64,000 nucleotides of DNA from Alteromonas ponticola (GTDB lineage Bacteria; Pseudomonadota; Gammaproteobacteria; Enterobacterales; Alteromonadaceae): positions 62,001 through 126,000 of the forward strand of contig NZ_JAATNW010000007.1 of NCBI RefSeq assembly GCF_012911815.1. Reading direction: 5' to 3'. Both the position numbers and the translations under genes were made by a program. The notes beneath the pieces are model-generated. The model made no database searches and had not been told where the DNA came from. It worked only from the letters and a program-made list of their open reading frames with translations. Numbering within the stretch: the first letter of the stretch is position 1; the number at the start of each line of letters is the position of its first letter. This document shows positions 60,622-64,000 of the stretch, one piece after another.

Positions 60622-61518
60622 TTATTGTCCTTTATTACGTGCAACGAGTGCATGTTCTTCAAGTAAGGCTTCGATTTGTTTTTTACTTTTTAGTTCCGGA
60701 AGGACCAGCGGCAAACGCAAATTGGCAGACATAATTTTGCCCATTTTATATAGCGCCCATTTTGGCATAACCGGATTGGGTTCGATAAACAGCGCATGAT
60801 GGAAGGCGTGAATTTGCTCATCCAGCACTTTACATTGGGCGAAATCGCCCTGCTTTGCTGCATTGCAAATAGCGGCGATAGTCGCAGGCAGGATATTGGC
60901 CGTTACCGAGATGACACCATGCCCACCTTCACATAAAAATTCGCAACTGGTTGCGTCGTCTCCGCTCAACAGAACGAAATCTTCAGGTACCAATGGCTGT
61001 GTTTGCTTAAGCCGGTTTATGTCACCCGTTGCATCTTTTAAACCGACGATATTTTTATGGTGCGCCAGCTCAGCAACTGTTGCGGGTAACATATCGGCAA
61101 CCGTTCTACCGGGCACATTGTACAATATAAGGGGTATATCTGTCGCGTCTGCGATTGCATTAAAATGCGCAATCATTCCAGCTTGCTGAGGCTTGTTGTA
61201 ATACGGTACAACGCTGAGAAATCCGTCCACTCCCAACGTCGCCATTTGCTCGCTAAGATAGATAGCTTCTGCGGTAGAATTTGCACCGCTGCCTGCAATA
61301 ACAGGAACGGTTCCGCCGGTCATGGCAACTGTCTGTTTAACAACTTCAATGTGTTCTTCAAACGGTAAGGTAGCAGACTCACCGGTTGTCCCTGCCGCTA
61401 CAATTCCATGTGTGCCACTTTCAATATGAAATTGAATCAACCTTTCTAAAGCCGAATAGTCTATCCTGCCTTGATCATCCATCGGCGTAATAAGTGCAAC
61501 ATAGCTGCCTTTAAACAT
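60622..61518 (-). CDS. dapA: 4-hydroxy-tetrahydrodipicolinate synthase
   Basis: 298 residues from the ATG at 61518, which has GAGG upstream and gives the family start MFKGSYVALITPM; the frame opens 34 codons earlier without support. The Schiff-base lysine is Lys161 in GLKDATGD and the triad tyrosine is Tyr133 in LYNVPGRT. First committed step of diaminopimelate/lysine synthesis. First gene of dapA-bamC-purC and divergent from gcvR. Confidence 0.97.
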   Translation of the reverse strand: MFKGSYVALITPMDDQGRIDYSALERLIQFHIESGTHGIVAAGTTGESATLPFEEHIEVVKQTVAMTGGTVPVIAGSGANSTAEAIYLSEQMATLGVDGFLSVVPYYNKPQQAGMIAHFNAIADATDIPLILYNVPGRTVADMLPATVAELAHHKNIVGLKDATGDINRLKQTQPLVPEDFVLLSGDDATSCEFLCEGGHGVISVTANILPATIAAICNAAKQGDFAQCKVLDEQIHAFHHALFIEPNPVMPKWALYKMGKIMSANLRLPLVLPELKSKKQIEALLEEHALVARNKGQ

Positions 61519-61692
61519 TAGAAACCTCATCGTTGGGAAGGCAACATGGTAATTACCTAAACTAGTAAAAACAAGCGCTCTGTAGCGCACAATTGCAAAA
61601 ACCGAACTTTTTTTTTGCATTTCAGATTGGATGTAGTAACAGGAAAAAACTCTGTGCTACCATTTGTGCTTCCCCAGACTGGAAATGTTTTC

Positions 61693-62253
61693 ATGAAGCA
61701 GCAATTGATAGTGACAATCCTCGGTACTGACAAAAGTGGGATTTTGAGTCAGATAGCGGCAACGGTCTCTGAAGTACAATGTAATATTTTAGATAGCCGA
61801 CAGGCCATTTATGGTAAAGAGTTTTCGCTTACCATGATTCTGGAAGGATCACACACGGCAATTACCCGAGCGGAATGTACGCTTCCAGCAGTTTGCCAGC
61901 GACTCGACTTACTCTCGCTGATGAAGCGTACCAGCCATCATGAAAAGCAAAATCTTGAGCACTTGTTTAATGTCGAATTCAGCGGTGCCGATGCAGCAGG
62001 GTTAGTACAAGCGGTCACGGGATTTTTTGCTGAACGTAATGCGTCAATCAGCGCATTTCGGCAACGCACCTTTCGCGACAGCCAGACACAACAGGAAACA
62101 ATGCGATGTAAATTTGTGGTCAACGCGCCCAATTCGGTTGATTTCAGTGAGCTTAAATCAGCATTAAACAGGTTATTTGAGACATTAAATGTAACCGGTA
62201 AGGTTACCGATAAGCAAAAGAAGGAAGAAAATGAACACACTACAAGCTGGTGA
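61693..62253 (+). CDS. gcvR: glycine cleavage system transcriptional repressor GcvR
   Basis: 186 residues from the ATG at 61693 (MKQQLIVTILGTDKSGILSQIA); the longer frame to 61615 is unneeded. Two ACT domains, the second around LFNVEFSGADAAGLVQAVTGFFAERNASI. GcvR binds glycine and restrains the activator GcvA. Its 3' end overlaps bcp by 23 bp. Divergent from dapA, exactly as in E. coli. Confidence 0.92.
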   Translation: MKQQLIVTILGTDKSGILSQIAATVSEVQCNILDSRQAIYGKEFSLTMILEGSHTAITRAECTLPAVCQRLDLLSLMKRTSHHEKQNLEHLFNVEFSGADAAGLVQAVTGFFAERNASISAFRQRTFRDSQTQQETMRCKFVVNAPNSVDFSELKSALNRLFETLNVTGKVTDKQKKEENEHTTSW

Positions 62254-62692
62254 CAGCGCACCTTTGTTCACCTTACCTGATCAGAATGGTGATCAGGTGT
62301 CATTAAATGACTTCAAAGCCAAAAAAGTACTGGTTTACTTCTACCCTAAGGCAATGACGCCAGGCTGTACTGTCCAAGCCCAAAATCTTCGCGACAGCAA
62401 AACTGAATTGCAAGACAAAAATGTGGTGGTTCTAGGTATCAGCCCTGATCCGGTAAAACGTCTGCCCAAGTTCATCGAGAAAGAAAATCTGAATTTTACG
62501 CTGCTATCAGATGAAGATCATGCGGTAGCAGAACAATTTGGCGTATGGGGTTTAAAAAAGTTTATGGGCAAAGAGTACGATGGAATTCATCGTATCAGTT
62601 TCTTGATCGACGAAAACGGAAAAATCGAGAAAGTTTTCGACAAGTTTAAAACCAAAGAGCATCATCAGGTGGTGCTGGATTATTTAGCCTGA
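62231..62692 (+). CDS. bcp: thioredoxin-dependent peroxiredoxin Bcp, 1-Cys type
   Basis: 153 residues. The peroxidatic Cys46 is in TPGCTVQA. The second cysteine that E. coli Bcp has five residues on is Gln51 here, and no other cysteine exists in the protein, so it should work as a 1-Cys peroxidase needing an external thiol. It reduces organic peroxides. GAAGGAAG is its ribosome site, inside the gcvR end. Confidence 0.94.
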   Translation: MNTLQAGDSAPLFTLPDQNGDQVSLNDFKAKKVLVYFYPKAMTPGCTVQAQNLRDSKTELQDKNVVVLGISPDPVKRLPKFIEKENLNFTLLSDEDHAVAEQFGVWGLKKFMGKEYDGIHRISFLIDENGKIEKVFDKFKTKEHHQVVLDYLA

Positions 62693-62705
62693 ACAGCTTC
62701 GTTTT

Positions 62706-62734
62706 GCCCATCTAGGCTGGCGCTTCAGATGGGC
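62706..62734. terminator. inverted repeat between bcp and the PerM gene
   Basis: GCCCATCT pairs with AGATGGGC around a 13-nt loop between convergent genes. The T-run is missing on both sides, so it may be a weak or Rho-assisted terminator. Confidence 0.35.
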
Positions 62735-62742
62735 AATTATAC

Positions 62743-63816
62743 CTAGACGCTTTCTACCTTGGTGGCGTTTGGATTACTCGACCAGGCGGTGATAACAGCT
62801 TTCACCAGGGTTGCCAGTGGAATGGCAAAAAATACGCCCCAAAAACCCCACAAGCCTCCAAAAAACAATACCGCAACGATAATATACAGAGGATGCAGAC
62901 TCACTGCTTCTGAAAATAGAATGGGTACCAGCACGTTGCCATCCAATGCCTGAATGATGCCGTACGCAGTCATCAGGTACCAAAACTCCGGGCTTATTCC
63001 CCATTGAAACATCGCCACTACCGCTATTGGAATCGTTACCACGGCCGCGCCGATATAGGGGATAAGCACCGACAAACCAACCAACACCCCTAACAACATG
63101 GCGTAGCGCAAATCCATTAGCACAAAAGTAATGCATGAGACGGCACCGACAATCACAATTTCAATGACTTTACCGCGGATATAATTAGCGATCTGCGCAT
63201 TCATCTCGTGACCAACCTGGGTGATTAAACGACGTTCCTTAGGCAACAAACTGGAAATACTGGTTAGAAAAAACGCTTTGTCCTTAAGCATGAAAAACAC
63301 CATCAGCGGGACCAGAATCAGGTACACCAGTAATGCAGCCAGATTTCCAATTGAACTGAATGAAGCCGATAATAACTGTTCTCCAAACTCAACCAGTTTA
63401 TCATTAAGACCTTCCATCATATTGTGAATCTGATACACCTGCACATAGTCTGGATACTTTTGCGGGAGCGTAATCAACCAATCCTGAGCGCGCTGCCATA
63501 TCAGCGGCGTTTCCTGAATAAGGTTCACGCTTTGCTTGGAAATAATTGGCATCAGCCCAATTAAGATAAGCACCGTAATACCGATGAAAAGTGAAAGCAC
63601 CACGCCGCATGCCAAACCGCGCCCCACCCCGATTCGCATTAACCTGTTGACCGGCCAGTCAAGCAGATAGGCTATCACTGCAGCTACCAGGACGGGCATG
63701 ATAAGCCCTCCCCAGAACACAATTACCGCTGTGGACAAAAGAATCAGTACAAGTAACATCGCTGCATCGGGATCGGAAAACTTTCGACGATACCAGCGAC
63801 CAAACACACTTAGCAT
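62743..63816 (-). CDS. AI-2E transporter (PerM) family permease
   Basis: 357 residues with about eight membrane helices in the PerM/TqsA pattern: VIPYIGAAVVTIPIAVVA-type helix (here LIPYIGAAVV) and the late GNVLVPILFSEAVSLHPL. The family includes the autoinducer-2 exporter TqsA and Na+/H+ antiporters, so the substrate is open. Next to bcp in several gammaproteobacteria. Confidence 0.87.
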   Translation of the reverse strand: MLSVFGRWYRRKFSDPDAAMLLVLILLSTAVIVFWGGLIMPVLVAAVIAYLLDWPVNRLMRIGVGRGLACGVVLSLFIGITVLILIGLMPIISKQSVNLIQETPLIWQRAQDWLITLPQKYPDYVQVYQIHNMMEGLNDKLVEFGEQLLSASFSSIGNLAALLVYLILVPLMVFFMLKDKAFFLTSISSLLPKERRLITQVGHEMNAQIANYIRGKVIEIVIVGAVSCITFVLMDLRYAMLLGVLVGLSVLIPYIGAAVVTIPIAVVAMFQWGISPEFWYLMTAYGIIQALDGNVLVPILFSEAVSLHPLYIIVAVLFFGGLWGFWGVFFAIPLATLVKAVITAWSSNPNATKVESV

Positions 63817-64000
63817 AATTATTCCCGCTAAAACGACCTCGGTTTCAGGATTGGCATGATAGGTAAATGCTTAAGCACCCGCAATATAATTATTCCGTTT
63901 GCTGATGCAAATATTATTCTCTCAACATGATATTTTATTGAATCTACGTTTGAAAATTAGGATAAGATGACCATTTAATACAAAGTCTTACACCAGACGT
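63817..64000. other. right edge, no gene recognised
   Basis: 184 bp of A+T-rich sequence upstream of the PerM gene. It likely contains that gene's promoter and the upstream region of whatever lies beyond the window. No coding start reaches the edge with support. Confidence 0.4.

Overview
The window is a chromosomal segment of a gammaproteobacterium, most likely an Alteromonadales member close to Alteromonas. I infer this from moderate G+C and from gene order. The blocks lrp-ftsK-lolA-rarA-serS, uvrY-uvrC-pgsA-tRNA(Gly,Cys,Leu), gyrA-serC-aroA-cmk-rpsA-ihfB, lapA-lapB-pyrF, ubiG-nrdA-nrdB-yfaE and gcvR/bcp divergent from dapA-bamC-purC are the enterobacterial/alteromonad core arrangement. No genus can be fixed from the sequence alone. 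No phage, transposase, CRISPR array or defence system was seen.

Layout. 0-5 kb: a glutamate-synthase-like flavoprotein, a KefB-type antiporter, two tandem bacterioferritin subunits and a small membrane-anchored unknown. 5.4-12.4 kb: the cbb3 cytochrome oxidase operon ccoNOQP (including a 57-residue CcoQ) and its assembly genes ccoH-ccoI-ccoS plus a SafE/DsbD_2-like membrane protein. A 7-bp tandem repeat fused to a terminator separates the two halves. 12.4-20.3 kb: ttcA-rssA on the plus strand, then minus-strand clusters (membrane protein-Bax-DUF2987; sseA-cobB-LysE; MarC; a lipoprotein). 20.6-22.5 kb: a small accessory patch (GNAT, DUF488, HPP membrane protein). 22.8-26.7 kb: the tRNA Gly-Cys-Leu operon with pgsA, uvrC and uvrY. 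26.8-29.5 kb: ChaB-like protein, tRNA-Ser, YccA-like protein and tusDCBE for tRNA 2-thiolation. 29.5-37.7 kb: serS, crcB, rarA, lolA, ftsK, lrp and divergent ald. 38-39.4 kb: DUF998 and a broken PEP-CTERM gene. 39.5-52.4 kb: pyrF, lapB, lapA, a large PilZ protein, ihfB, rpsA, cmk, aroA, serC, gyrA. 52.7-57.7 kb: ubiG and class Ia ribonucleotide reductase with its ferredoxin. 57.7-63.8 kb: a REC-GGDEF regulator, purC, bamC, dapA, gcvR, bcp and a PerM-type permease.

How the genes work together. Most are housekeeping: respiration at low oxygen (ccoNOQP/HIS), iron storage (bfr pair), deoxynucleotide supply (nrdAB-yfaE under a likely NrdR box pair), tRNA modification (ttcA, tusDCBE), envelope assembly (lolA, lapAB, bamC) and the amino-acid and nucleotide pathways.

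Points worth attention: (1) a 114-bp tandem duplication that places two truncated tRNA-Gly 5' pieces in the leader of the tRNA operon; (2) an ihfB whose C-terminus is cut by an apparent 2-nt insertion; (3) a PEP-CTERM gene broken by one extra G in a G-run; (4) two bacterioferritin subunits with complementary active-site losses; (5) the heptanucleotide repeat next to the ccoP terminator. I did not find a convincing new multi-gene system.
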